Assembly: GCA_032622095.1 (NCBI GenBank)
Contig: CP136061.1
Location: 46,447,797-46,511,796, forward strand
Source: Siphonodentalium dalli
Lineage: Eukaryota; Mollusca; Scaphopoda; Gadilida; Siphonodentaliidae
DNA length: 64,000 nucleotides
Direction of reading: 5' to 3'
This document shows, piece after piece, positions 1 through 10,879 of this stretch. The number at the start of each line of letters is the position of its first letter. The stretch's first letter is position 1. The position numbers and the translations under genes are program-made. The notes below the pieces were generated by a model. That model worked only from the letters and a program-made list of their open reading frames with translations, was not told the origin of the DNA and made no database searches.

Positions 1-1107
1 TCAACCTCTAGGGACCTTTGGGAGGGATTGTAGCAATATGATATTTATATATTCAAATAGATGATTTGGTTTCAACAAAGATGTTGCTGATAATACGTTA
101 ATTGAGTAAAGGTGTACTCAAGTGGAAAAAAGTGAGAAAGTGTATCAAAATAATATGATTATGACAAAGCATTGATGTGCATCGTTTCCCCCCCTTTGAG
201 GTCTTAATAAAACTTGATCAGTATAATGCTACACAGATATACATACGGATAGAGTGTAGCTAAGCGAATGACAGCGTGTGTAAGCGAAAAAGGCATAAGG
301 CCTGGCAAAGAAGCAAGAATGAATATTTCCCATGAGGTTATTAATCAACTCATCAGTAGCTCACTATACCACTGGCAAGTCTCATAATGGATAAAATAAC
401 TAAATAAAGGAAATATTATATCACAGATCAAATTAATGTTTAGCCCAGTTTCCCATCAAAAGAGAAACAGACTATAAGAAATGGGACCATTTCTAGATGA
501 ACCCAATAACAACTGGCTTCATCTCATTATAATGGTTTGTACAATGTGACTTACGTCATATGAAATACTGTTTCAGGCTGTCTCAGACACCGTGGCAGCA
601 GATCCAGTCTTCTGAACCAGAACTAGACAACTCCATATTGAATTGGACCTTGGATGCTGGTTCAGACAGTTCCAAATTATATTGGATCTTTAGCTGAACT
701 AGGTATGCAGACAGCTGACATGCAGTTCAGACTCACTGGCTTTGTGTCAAGCGAACAGACGTCATCGTCAGTAGATTCGCCAATAATAGATCAAATTCTT
801 TCATGATGTTCACCAGTCTCAATTGCAGCTTCATGCCCATGGAATAGTGGTGGTACTTCAGCTGGATTATCAACTCCCATGCAGAACTGGCTCTTGTCTT
901 GTTGAGGCCTTTGGAGCCGATATACAGACATGCAGAACTGGAGCTGATTCATCAACCTGAATCATTCAGAAAGATATTCTACAGCCTCATCTTATCTCGA
1001 TATATTTGATTAATATGGTTGTGAAGTCTGTATCTTTCTTCCAACTATCTTCAGGTGATTCATTGCTGTATGTAGATAACCGAGATAGCCATCTGCGGCC
1101 AACAATG
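1..1107. other. No recognised feature
   Basis: AT-rich DNA with only short open frames. I see no exon-like codon pattern, RNA gene or repeat boundary here. Confidence 0.5.
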
Positions 1108-1447
1108 ATCATGGTGATAGATGAATGCTTCAAGCCACAAGCTGTAGAGGTGTCAAACCAGATGTCTGCACACGGATCATGGTGATGGATGAATGTCTCA
1201 AGCCACAAGCTGTAGAGGTGTCAAACCAGATGTCTGCACACGGATCATGGTGATGGATGAATGTCTCAAGCCACAAGCTGTAGAGGTGACAAACCAGTTG
1301 TCTGCACACGGATCATGGTGATGGATGAATGTCTCAAGCCACAAGCTGTAGAGGTGACAAACCAGATGTCTGCACACGGATCATGTTGATGGATGAATGT
1401 CTCAAGCCACACGCTGCAGAGGTGACAAACCAAATGTCTGCACACTG
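1108..1447. repeat. 68-bp minisatellite, 5 copies
   Basis: Five head-to-tail units of 68 bp begin at 1108, 1176, 1244, 1312 and 1380, each starting ATCATGGTGATGGATGAATG. The first unit and a few positions differ (GTGTCAAACC against GTGACAAACC; the last has ATCATGTTGAT). Because 68 is not a multiple of three, the minus-strand open frames across it are by-products of the repeat. Confidence 0.95.
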
Positions 1448-2768
1448 ATGGCAACTGATCAGATCCATGCTAAACTCTTCTGTGGTATAACATCCCATGT
1501 ATGCCACTGCATGTAGAATTCACCCTTTTGTAGGCGGGACAATGGACAGAAGTGGCGCAAGGTGAAATTGGTGATTACTGTTGTGTCGATGTCGAGTTAT
1601 ACCATGAAAAGGTTGTTGTTTCTACCTTCATAGCTGCATGCATATAACAGCGTTAGTCATCCGAGGTGAACACAGATCATGGTTTGAGAATATATTACAT
1701 CTTGGGACGAACCAGTTGCTTCCATACTTGTATACATGTAGCTACAGAAACAGTTATAAGTATCAGTAGGTCTTCGCTGATCTTCGGTATAAGGCTAGAT
1801 GGTTGAAAAGAGAGTCCATTAATTTCAAGGTGAACTAGATCTTTAGCAGAACAAGACATGTAGACAGCTGAGTTGGGCATCAGCAGGCAACATCTTCAGC
1901 TTGTGCAGCATGCGCTTATGATTTGATTGGATTATTATTCTTCACTGTAATCTGAAGTTGAGTCTGTAGAGATATCAAAGAATTTCTTTCACTGATAAGC
2001 ATTGCATGATACAACTGCAAAGACAGTCTGTCTAGATAATGTGGCATCTTCAAGTAATCTCCACATCCATATTACACTATCCAACATTATCCACTTCTTT
2101 ATGACATTCCCCTTTGAAGTAAAGGTATCGTAGAATTTATGGTAGGTTGCTAATGATTTATGCAATAGGATCCATAATCTGTTCACTGCAATGTACTACA
2201 GAGACAATATCACTGTCCAGATAATATGGCATCCTCAGATATTCTCAACATCCTTTTTGCAATATCTGACAATATTCACTTCTTAACGTTGGTCGAACAG
2301 ACTGACGTACATGCTTCTCACATTTCTGATACCATTCTGATATTCTTGATACCAATCTTGCAATATCTTTATGACACCCATTGAAACTATTGACAAAACA
2401 GACTACTTTTGATTGTCTGACCTTCAGCTGGAACTGCTAGCCTGAATGATGCATATTTCCCTTCAGCTCAATTATCAGGTACAAAAAAATCAACTGAGTT
2501 CACTACTATACATAAATATGGGCTCTATCCATGACTAAGCTCAAATGAACACAAAACTAATCAGTAACAAAAACTTCAAAAGAAACTTTCTAAAGGTATC
2601 CTTGTAAGAAATGCAAACATCACCAAAGTGATAAACAACTAAAAAACTTTGAACAACAATTGGATAAAAGGTATACACAGATGGCATATTAGCTAACAAC
2701 TGAGGCCAACCTCAACAGAAATCACCGAAACAATTGGCCTCCATTAATTTAAACACAAAGATATCTGA
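1448..2768. other. No recognised feature
   Basis: No supported gene. Similar sentences of sequence recur (AATATGGCATCCTCAGATATTCT near 2223 echoes AATGTGGCATCTTCAAGTAATCT near 2037), suggesting an old internal duplication of about 180 bp, but no element ends are visible. Confidence 0.4.
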
Positions 2769-3022
2769 TTAACCCTTTGATGAATGGAGTTTCCTGAAAT
2801 TTTTGAAAATCTTGTGCCAATGCATTCTCTTATATATGATAGTCGCCATAGAGTGCCTCACATATATAAGAGAACGCTAATAATATTTACCTTGACCTTG
2901 TAAGCCAGTGCATTCTCTTATATATGTGAGGCTTCCTATGGGAGACTCGCATATATAAGAAAATGCACTGGCACATGGTCTTTAATGCTGCACCAGCGCA
3001 GCTATCATCATGAAAGGGTTAA
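2769..3022. mobile_element. TTAA-flanked MITE, piggyBac-like
   Basis: The element is bounded by TTAA on both sides (2769-2772 and 3019-3022). Its ends are CCCTTTGATGA and, inverted, TCATGAAAGGG. A TTAA duplication with termini beginning CCC is typical of piggyBac-type transposons. Inside, two nested inverted motifs built on TTCTCTTATATATG and CATATATAAGA can fold. No coding capacity. Related internal sequence recurs at 44165-44250 and 49030-49195. Confidence 0.75.
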
Positions 3023-3209
3023 AAGTATCCAGGCCATCATAAATGAAGATTTTTGAAACAATAATATCCCTGTTTTGAATATCATCTCAGAGACAGCTTC
3101 CTACGTTTATAGTATAAGAAGTGGAATGTCAAAAACAAAACCTCGAAACTGAACCACGCAGATTCAATCAGAAATAATGACTAATATTTACAGCATATGA
3201 TAATGTATT

Positions 3210-3628
3210 CAAGTCTGGAAATAGTGTGTCACATATTTGCAGAATGAGGTCCCCAGAAGATGAATTTAGTGATTCTATCCAAACGGCGAGCTAGCATCAC
3301 CAAATTCACACTCTTGGAACCTCAATTGCTATGGGAGACATACATTGAAGTTCCCCAGTTGAAGTTGGTGATGTTCACGCATTACTAGTAATTACCTTGA
3401 TTATCTTCTGAAAATTAGGGGATATAGAAACTGAACAGAAGGGAAAAAGAAACTAAAAACAATGTTAATTTGAAACTATAGATAATTCCTTGAAGATGAG
3501 GCCTAAGCAGAATGAGGACCACAGAGGGTGAATTTGGTGATGCTCACCTGCTGTGCAGGGCAGCATCACTAAATTCACCCCCTGCGGACCTCATTCTGCA
3601 AATGACAGACACACTATTTCAAGGCTTG
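3210..3628. mobile_element. Double-hairpin MITE, copy 1
   Basis: The element starts CAAGTCTGGAAATAGTGTGT and ends with the inverted form CACTATTTCAAGGCTTG. Directly inside each end lies a stem-loop built on GAATGAGGTCCCCAGA and its inverse (about 3241-3318 and 3510-3600). The spacer contains GGGGATATAGAAACTGAACA. This copy is diverged and shows no clear target duplication. Confidence 0.8.
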
Positions 3629-3953
3629 GCTGGCAGGACTGAATCTCACTCATTACATATATAGACTATTTACATCATTGACAATGTGCCAATGGCTGTT
3701 CAATTTAGTCTGTGCTATCAGCCAAATCATCAATGAGTATCAAATGCAGGTCATCGTAAATGAAGATTTTGGAAATGATTCCTTTGTCTACGTGAAGACG
3801 AACGTCAATAACAAAACATCAAACCTGAAGCACACAGAAATCAGCACTGATATTTAGAGTATATGAAACTGTATGACCGTCCATTGTAAAAATAGTCCAG
3901 TGGTTGATGATGTACAACAATTTACACTGACCGACCTCAAAATATCTTGCCAT

Positions 3954-3959
3954 TTTATT
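3954..3959 (-). promoter_or_regulatory. Candidate poly(A) signal of the TatD-like gene
   Basis: AATAAA on the minus strand lies about 110 nt past the stop codon of the 4069-6963 gene. Position and motif suit a polyadenylation signal; there is no transcript evidence. Confidence 0.45.
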
Positions 3960-4068
3960 GACTGGATTTCACATGATAACATGGCTGTACATCATTCGGT
4001 AGTGTGGCAGACTATCACTCTACATATATAACATCTAACTATTTACATCAATCGACAGGGTGCCAAAC

Positions 4069-6963
4069 TTATACTCTGCGATATAAGTTCTGGCTGTTAA
4101 CTGTTGTCTGCTCAATTAGTTGCTGGACCGGAACCCCTCGGATAGAAGATACAATCTTGGCAATGTCTTCCAGCGATAATTTCTTTGAAGTGTCATCTTC
4201 TCCCACCAAGCAAGCCACATCCATCTCAAGAATGAGCCGATCCAATGGAATCTTTTTGATTGCTGCCCTCTGGCGGTCATTGAAGAACTTTACTTTTCCA
4301 GTAATCCCAAAATAACAATTCTGGAAGCGTATGGTCCAAGCATCAACAACATCTTCTGTACTAGTGAAGTCGAGGATATGAATTGATGGATTGGAGTCAG
4401 TGGAGGTTAGTAGAATCTGAAGCGCTCGCCCGTATGCATCACAAGCGGTTGGGTCTGTTGCGTAGTCTTGACCTCTGATGCAAAGAATTACTGGCTTCAT
4501 AAAAATATCAGCTGATGGTTCGAGCCATGACTTTAAGATTTGAAACAAAATGTCATCCTGTTGTAACCACTGGGATATAGGTAATGATCGATCCAAGCCG
4601 ATTGGTCCTACAGCCGCAGTATGGGGAAGCTTCACTAAATTTATTATCTTATCACAAACTTGATCTTTCCATGGCTGGATATCGACTGCTCGCCGTGGAT
4701 GAAGCCCAACGCATATGCGAGATTTACTCATCCATGGTACTTCAGGATCAGGGAGCGTTTCTGGATGACAGAAGAACGATAAGCCACCCTCATCACTTGA
4801 CCTTGACTCTAGAATCAATTTTGATGGATTGACTGTCGACATCTTTATCTGACCCTGATTTGTAGATGTTTGTCTTTGATTTCCAATATTTGACAGTATT
4901 GGCATTGCAGGTGCATTTGGAAAGTTTGTATAGGAAGTCAACGTCTGCCTTGGATTGGCTTGACTGGGCTGGATTGGCATTCGAGGCTGATTAGGCTGGA
5001 TTGGCATTCGAGGTTGACTGCCACTGACTGGCGGCATAGTCTGATTCCCTGAATTCAATGGCATTCGAGGCTGGTTAGGCTGGTTTGCCCTTATTAAAGC
5101 TCCTCTTGGCTGGTTACCTTGATTACCAGGCATTGATAACATTGGTCGGTTGACTGCATTTGAGGTCATCTGCATCCGTGGTTGGTTGATAAGATTTGCT
5201 GCCATATATGGCATTTGTGGCGGATTCATTCGAATCATGGGAGCTTGATTCACAGAATTTTGGACTTGATTCACAAAGTTTTGGGCTTGATTTAGCTGAC
5301 TCCTTGGAGGTTGCTGGAAACCAATCCTCTGTATCTGACGGGGTTGATTTAAGGTGGGCTGACTGATAGCTGTTTGACCTTGATTTGGTTGACCCCTTAA
5401 TGGCTGCTGCTGGAAAACTTGACCTTTTGAAATATTTGACATTTGTTGTACAACATTCTGCTTCTGATTAGCAGACTGCGTTCCTGTATTCCTCCCTTCG
5501 AGTGATGTATGTGCTTGTGCTGTCCCCGTCGGCTTTATAGCAATAATACTTCCATCAAGTTCTTGTGAAAAATTTTTCTTTAACTCATCGTTCCATTTTG
5601 AGCCCCGATGAATATAGACCATTCGATGATATTCCCATCGATTTTTTGGACTCATTTTCATCAATAACCATAAAAGGGGGCGCCAGTGAAGCAACAGTGC
5701 TGGAGAATTCATAGGACGAAACACAAACTTGTCTGGAATATGCCAGTTGAGATAGATGCAGAGGTTTTTCATTGCCTGCTGATAAGTAATACTGGCATGT
5801 GAATCGTCGACAAATCCACTCTTGTTTAGAGGTTCAAGAAATTCGTGAAAGTCACCATTAAACTGAGGCTGCCTCTTGGCCAATTCCATCAGGGCATGAT
5901 AAACATCAAAAACACATGGTGCTTTGTTTGGTTCAGGTTCCCAAAGTACCTTCGGCAAATGAGTAACCTCAGCGTGTTTGCGTAATGTTGGTGTTGATTC
6001 TAAGCAAACAGGACATTTCTTTGTTTTTGGCTTCTTCTTCCTTGCTTGTGAATCATGAGGGGTTTTGTCTAGATTCCCAGACTCTTGCAACATTGTTTGA
6101 CCTCTGTATCCGGAAACATTATCATGTGCCATAATGCCAATGGTGTTTCTGGATGTTTTCCCTAGCTGATGATCTGGTGATCTCGATCTCTGTCTATCAA
6201 ACTGGTTCCGGGTATCTTCTCGAATTCTCTCTCCATACATAGCAGGCGATCGTCTGTCATCTAAATATTCTGCAGAACGACTGCGGTGAGGTGAGTAAGC
6301 AAAATCGTCGGCTCTTATGGGAGACATTGGTCCACGGTCTGGTTGGAAAGTTGGTGAATCACCACGCCAGGTAGGAGTAAGACTGCGTGATCTCGATTGA
6401 CGATCCGCGATGTTCATGTCATCACGATAGGAATAATGGCTTCGCGGAGAAGAACCCCTACTTCGTGACCTCATATAACGATCTCCATCTTCATATGACC
6501 TCCGACCTGGTGACCTCATATAACGTCCTCCATCATCACCACTCAAACCTGGTGACATGCGTCGCTGGGGTGATCCACCAAAAAGATCACTTCTATGTGA
6601 GTTAAGATAGCCAGGTGATCCTTGTCGAAAGTCTTGGTGGGAGAGGTTACTTCTGACAGGTGATCGAGAACGGCGATTGGAATGTGATCTTCTTGGACTT
6701 CTTGACCTACGATTAACTGGAGATCGAGAACGCCGTTGCTGCAATCCATGTTGCCGGGGACTTTTTGATCTGTCTCTTCTGGGTGATATCCGTCTGTTAC
6801 CATGCCGACTGGAAACATCACGAGACCTGGATCTGCGGCGATTCTGGTTATTGTCTCGATTGTTCTGTGATGCACGTCTGTTTCTTTGTTGTTGACGACT
6901 CCTGTCCTCTTGGATCCGCCCATTTACAACTGTGGTCGGCCGTCTAGCTTTCCCTCCAGGCAT
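4069..6963 (-). CDS. Ser/Arg-rich C2H2-finger protein with degenerate TatD-like domain (964 aa, intronless)
   Basis: Residues 20-265 are rich in Arg/Ser with many RS, RSRS and SPRR motifs, like nuclear RNA-processing proteins, but there is no RRM. A lone C2H2-like finger has C317, C320, H330 and H335. Residues 340-465 form a Trp/His-containing globular stretch I cannot name. Residues 480-710 are Gln/Asn/Pro/Met-rich with repeated NQPRMPI-type motifs. Residues 728-964 follow the TatD amidohydrolase pattern: VGLHP (752), VGPIGLD (785), FGITGKVKF (885), RLILEMD (909), closest in layout to TATDN2-type proteins. Key ligands are missing: no N-terminal HxH, Glu of VGEIGLD is Pro786, and the HCR and HCF histidines are replaced; only the last Asp (D915) remains. 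I infer a pseudoenzyme with a binding or scaffolding role in the nucleus. The start ATG follows a possible 3' splice site (TTAGCAG), so a 5' UTR exon may exist. The intronless frame could be a retrocopy or one large exon. Confidence 0.85.
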   Translation of the reverse strand: MPGGKARRPTTVVNGRIQEDRSRQQQRNRRASQNNRDNNQNRRRSRSRDVSSRHGNRRISPRRDRSKSPRQHGLQQRRSRSPVNRRSRSPRRSHSNRRSRSPVRSNLSHQDFRQGSPGYLNSHRSDLFGGSPQRRMSPGLSGDDGGRYMRSPGRRSYEDGDRYMRSRSRGSSPRSHYSYRDDMNIADRQSRSRSLTPTWRGDSPTFQPDRGPMSPIRADDFAYSPHRSRSAEYLDDRRSPAMYGERIREDTRNQFDRQRSRSPDHQLGKTSRNTIGIMAHDNVSGYRGQTMLQESGNLDKTPHDSQARKKKPKTKKCPVCLESTPTLRKHAEVTHLPKVLWEPEPNKAPCVFDVYHALMELAKRQPQFNGDFHEFLEPLNKSGFVDDSHASITYQQAMKNLCIYLNWHIPDKFVFRPMNSPALLLHWRPLLWLLMKMSPKNRWEYHRMVYIHRGSKWNDELKKNFSQELDGSIIAIKPTGTAQAHTSLEGRNTGTQSANQKQNVVQQMSNISKGQVFQQQPLRGQPNQGQTAISQPTLNQPRQIQRIGFQQPPRSQLNQAQNFVNQVQNSVNQAPMIRMNPPQMPYMAANLINQPRMQMTSNAVNRPMLSMPGNQGNQPRGALIRANQPNQPRMPLNSGNQTMPPVSGSQPRMPIQPNQPRMPIQPSQANPRQTLTSYTNFPNAPAMPILSNIGNQRQTSTNQGQIKMSTVNPSKLILESRSSDEGGLSFFCHPETLPDPEVPWMSKSRICVGLHPRRAVDIQPWKDQVCDKIINLVKLPHTAAVGPIGLDRSLPISQWLQQDDILFQILKSWLEPSADIFMKPVILCIRGQDYATDPTACDAYGRALQILLTSTDSNPSIHILDFTSTEDVVDAWTIRFQNCYFGITGKVKFFNDRQRAAIKKIPLDRLILEMDVACLVGEDDTSKKLSLEDIAKIVSSIRGVPVQQLIEQTTVNSQNLYRRV

Positions 6964-7068
6964 CGTTATTCCTCAAACTGCTAAGATACCTGTTAGATGT
7001 TCCTGTAAAATGGAAGGAGAAACAAATACTAGAGCTGATCACCAGATAAGTGGTAATAGGTACACATA

Positions 7069-7171
7069 CATTAATGCCCTAATTAATCGACTCCATAACC
7101 ACAGCAGAATTATAGGTAATTTACCCATAATTCTGCTGTGGTTATGGAGTCGATTAATTAGGGCATTACTG
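7069..7171. mobile_element. Short palindromic MITE with TA target site
   Basis: A near-perfect hairpin of about 48-bp arms around GGTAAATTACC is flanked by TA. The right end reads GGGCATTACTG then TA; the left end is CATTAATGCCC, a one-base change from CAGTAATGCCC. The same termini occur at 11864 and 43684-43896. TA duplication plus CAGT ends suggest a Tc1/mariner-pogo mobilised family. Confidence 0.8.
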
Positions 7172-7182
7172 TATTGTACATC

Positions 7183-8629
7183 CAAGCCTTGAAGTAGTGT
7201 GTCTGTCATTTGCAGAATGAGGTCCCCAGAGGGTGAATATAGTGATGCTATCCTGCACGTCAGGCTAGCATCAATAAATTCATCATCTAGGAACCTCATT
7301 CCGCTTAGACCTTAACTATTATGGGAGGCCTAGGATCAGACTGATGTTCCCCAGTTGAAGTTGGTGATGTTTACCCATTAGTCGATTATGTATTTTATCT
7401 TTTGCAAATTAGGGGATATAGAAACTGAACACAGGGGAAAAGTAACTAAAAACAATGTTATTTTGAGAAGATAGATACTTCCCAGAAGATGAGGCCTAAA
7501 CAAAAAAGTGTCAACGACACTGTAGCTCAACTTGGGAAGGAGAATTTTTTGCTGAGCAAAAAATAGAATGATAAAGAAGAAGGAAAGTAAACTAGAGGTC
7601 ACCCCGAAGATCCATATGAAGTTTGGTGATGATCAGAATAGTGATGTGGTCTGTAGGGTGCACCAAAAGATTTAGTCATACAAAGAGTAAATTCCAAGAT
7701 GGCCACTGGTGTCCATGTTTTTCAACAAATTTCGGCCAAATAGGAGGCTCCCATCTAGAGGTCACCCGAAAATCAATATGAAGTTTGGTGATCATCAGAT
7801 GAGGAATGTGGTCTGTGTGCCAAAGGATTTAGTCATGAAAAGAGTAAAATCCAAGATGGCTGCCAGTGCCATGTTTTCTTCGAAAATTGTTCAAATTTGA
7901 TAGCTCCTATCTACAGGTGATTCTAAACATGCCTGTAAATTTTCAAATCAATTCTCCAATAAATTCAGGCTCTGTGGTGTGCCGATGGATTCAAATTTGA
8001 AATCCAAGATAGCTGCTGACAGCCATGTTTTTTAACAAATTTCCATATGAAGTTTGGTGACGATCGGATGAGAGATATGGCCTGTAGGGTGTGCCGAAGG
8101 AATTAGTCATACAAAGAGTAAATTCCAAGATGGCCGATGGCAGTCATGTTTAAAAAAAAAATTTGGTCAAAATAGGAGGTTCCCATCTGGAGGTCACCCC
8201 GAAGATCCTTATGAAGTTTGGTGGTGATCGGATGAGGGTTATGGTCTATAGGGTGTGCCAAAGGATTTAGTCATGCAAAGAGTAAAATCCAAGATGGCTG
8301 TCGGCGGCCATGTTTTTCATTGAAAATCGTTCAAATTCGACAGATCCCATCTACAGGTGATCACAATCGTGCTTGCAAAATTATAAAATGATCCGACCAT
8401 AAATACGGTCTGTATGTGCCGATGGATTCAAATTTGAAATCCAAGACAGTTGCTGGCGGCCATGTTTTTCATCGAAATTCAGAAAATTTCGACAGCTCGA
8501 CAGTTGAGCTAAAAATGAGGTCCCTAGATGGTAATTTGGTGATGCTAGCCCATTGTGTGGATAGCACCTCTAAATTCACCATCTGGTAACCTCACTCTGC
8601 AAATGACAGACACGCTATTTCAATGCTTG
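7183..8629. mobile_element. Double-hairpin MITE, copy 2, split by a nested element
   Basis: The left end is CAAGCCTTGAAGTAGTGTGT and the right end the inverted CACGCTATTTCAATGCTTG. The left stem-loop lies at 7217-7304. Spacer sequence (GTTCCCCAGTTGAAGTTGGT, GGGGATATAGAAACTGAACA) precedes an insertion at 7507-8511, after which the right stem-loop resumes at ATGAGGTCCC (8514). Confidence 0.8.
7507..8511 (-). mobile_element. Tandem-unit (pearl/Helentron-like) element, TAGCTCAAC family, nested
   Basis: Reading on the minus strand, the 5' subterminal motif is TAGCTCAACT (8502-8511). The 3' end carries the inverse CCAAGTTGAGCTA and then a terminal hairpin AGTGTCGTTGACACT (7507-7521). Between them are about six degenerate units of 150-168 bp containing CAAGATGGC and GAAGTTTGGTGATGATC motifs. 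No protein is encoded. It sits inside the second double-hairpin MITE, so it inserted later. Confidence 0.75.
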
Positions 8630-9144
8630 GCTACAACAGCTTCACAGAAAATAATAAAGGGTACCCATGCACACAACCTTTGGCAAAAGTGGAAAATAGT
8701 ACAGATTTGCAGAAAGTCATACTGTAAACAGTCAGTTTTTATATGCATCCCTGAAAATCCATAAAATGATGATTTTGACAAATTTATTCCACAAAATTTA
8801 CTAATTTCCCCATTTGTTGATTGTAATATGTTGTTTATATTTTATAATGGGTTTATGTACTAGTACTTATTGAATTCTATTGAACACACTGGACTAACAC
8901 AGGCACACAGCCTTTGGCAAAAGTGGGAAAAGGTGCAGACTTCACAGAAAGTCCTATACTAATATACAGTCAATTTTATTTAATTACAAAGCATGGGTGC
9001 ATGGCTTTTCTTATGCAATTAACCGAATATGCATATAGCCGGAATCACGTAATACCCAAGTTGTTGTTCTATGACCGCATCAACCTCTGAATATATATAT
9101 ATTTTTTTTTTTTGCAGTTGACTCATCACCAGTACTATTATTTA
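8630..9144. repeat. Intergenic DNA with a 70-bp direct repeat
   Basis: Two related copies of about 70 bp lie at 8670-8742 and 8903-8975 (shared CCTTTGGCAAAAGTGG and GCAGAAAGTC / CACAGAAAGTC). Nothing else is recognisable. Confidence 0.5.
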
Positions 9145-9146
9145 AA

Positions 9147-9430
9147 GGTACACAATCCATTTCGATGGTCTCCATATCATCAGATTCCAACAACAAAATT
9201 TCTTTAATTTGGTATTGACAGTATGTCGGTCAGCTTGTCGAATATTTACTAGGCCGCGAAATATCCCAGGTGGTGAAGAAAAAAAAACAGATTACAAAAA
9301 TTGATATCTGATGACTCTTGAGCATTGATGGGTGTGTTCCTTGACTTGAATAAAATATTTTTTACCCCCAAAGCCAAAGAAATAGTAATTTAGGAGCATT
9401 AATTTGGATTATTTATCTTTTATCTTTATC
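9147..9430. mobile_element. TTAA-MITE fragment (AGGTACTCAATCC family)
   Basis: The sequence starts TTAAAGGTACACAATCC and contains ATTGATATCTGATGACTC and CCCAAAGCCAAAGAAATAG, as does the intact copy at 55520-55998. The right terminus is not recognisable. 9431-9616 holds nothing further. Confidence 0.6.
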
Positions 9431-9616
9431 ATGTGGTCAATTGCATAAAAAATGTCCTGCACCGACACCATGCAATTAATTCTTTCATGACGGCAAGAAT
9501 TTGACCAAAATCGATTACAAATAAGCGAATCGACTAATAGCAATTTTTGCCTGGGATGACAACGCTATAGTTATGATTGATTATATTCATGAGTGCAATC
9601 ATTATATGGACAGCAT

Positions 9617-10014
9617 CAAGTCTGAGCTTAGTGTGCCTGTCATTTGCAGAATGAGGTCCCCAGAGGGTGAATTTAGTGATGCTAGCCTGCTATGCGGGCT
9701 AGAATCACTAAATTCACCCTCTGGGGACCTCATTGTGCTTTTGCCCCATCTTCTCTGGAAAGTTTCTTTATTATCAAATTTATATAGAAACTTCTTCACA
9801 AAGATTCTATTTCATTTTTAGTTTAGTTTCTCTATATCCCCAAATTGGCAGGTCTAAGACACATTGCATAGTCGAGGTTCCCAATGGGTGTACATCACAA
9901 TATTCACAATTTGGGAACTTCAATCCGAGTCTATGTCTCCCATATGAGACCATGCAGAATGAGGTCCCCAGAGGGTGAATTGGTGATGCCAGTCTGCTAT
10001 GTGGACAGCAATTG
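9617..10014. mobile_element. Double-hairpin MITE, copy 3, right arm deleted
   Basis: The left end CAAGTCTGAGCTTAGTGTGC follows GACAGCAT (9609-9616). The same 8 bp reappear at 10015-10022. The left hairpin (9648-9737) is nearly perfect around GCTAGCCTGC. The right hairpin is cut short after about 60 bp, so the terminal part was lost while the duplicated target remained. Confidence 0.8.
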
Positions 10015-10077
10015 GACAGCATTAGCATCATCCATGTGAAAGCACGGACAAGTGTTTTAAAATAATAATAACAAATT

Positions 10078-10393
10078 TGAGGTGAACGACCATTCAGTTC
10101 ACCTGGAGGTTATCTAAAATGAAAATGCCACAAACGAAAAACAGGTTGTGCCAAAGTTTTATAAATGCAGGTCTCGCGATAACTAATTCTCACCTTAATA
10201 TTTGTTCAATCATGTCCCGAAATGAGACATTCAAATTTATTATGGTAGTTCAATGAGTTGTCTATCTGTAGTTAATACCAGTTGTAGTGATTATAACAGT
10301 TTGTGTAACTCTCCTGCTAACCTATGGCTATGGTATGGGTTACCTAAGCACAAACCAGGCAAACGAAAAATAGGTTACACATAATTTTGAAAC
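10078..10393. repeat. Dispersed repeat shared with 40678-40922
   Basis: The unit begins GAGGTGAACGACCATTCAGT and ends near GCAAACGAAAAATAGGTTA. It also carries an internal direct motif CAAACGAAAAACAGGTT close to its start. The second copy is in TAF13 intron 3, in the same orientation. No termini or target duplication resolved. Confidence 0.7.
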
Positions 10394-10509
10394 CTACTAG
10401 CTTAGTCTCGATTACATTTGCAGTCAACCGAGCAGGTACTCTATGGTGTAAACTTATACTTAGAGAGTCAAGGTTTACATTATCCTGCTACATGTACATA
10501 TATATGTGA

Positions 10510-10592
10510 TATGGTGTCAACTAGTCGTGTCGACTAGTTGGATACTAATAGACTAGTGACAATTTACTAGTCGACTAGTAAATTAGTAAATT
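10510..10592. repeat. Cluster of CTAGTCGACTAG palindromes
   Basis: Overlapping palindromic motifs (ACTAGTCGTGTCGACTAGT, TTACTAGTCGACTAGTAA) are packed into about 80 bp. Such motifs occur near the ends of some hAT MITEs, but no paired ends are visible. Confidence 0.45.
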
Positions 10593-10879
10593 CCCTAATG
10601 GTTTCAACATTACAAGTTATATTGGTGAAAGAAAGATGCTGGCAACGATGAAGTTCCAAGATTTAGCGCATACATTAAAGATGCATAATCCTAAACAATG
10701 TCCCAACATGGACTCTTGATGTGGTTCCCAGAGAAGGCTCCATGGATGAAAGTGTTACTTTCTCAGTTTCGGATTGTATTTTGTAGAGCTTTATCGTTAT
10801 ATCATATCACTTCTTTTTCGGTGGTATTCTAATGTTGCCAGTCTGTGTTTTTTGTTCGTTCATCATAGTCTAATTCATT

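Noticed and set aside
987-1454. Minus-strand open frames across the 68-bp minisatellite
   Set aside because: The encoded peptide simply repeats with the array and the period is not a multiple of three; no start or splice context.
4069-6963. Annotation of the SR-rich gene as an SR splicing factor
   Set aside because: There is no RRM; the only folded domain signature is TatD-like.
4069-6963. Annotation as an active TatD nuclease
   Set aside because: HxH, the catalytic Glu and two further His positions are absent.
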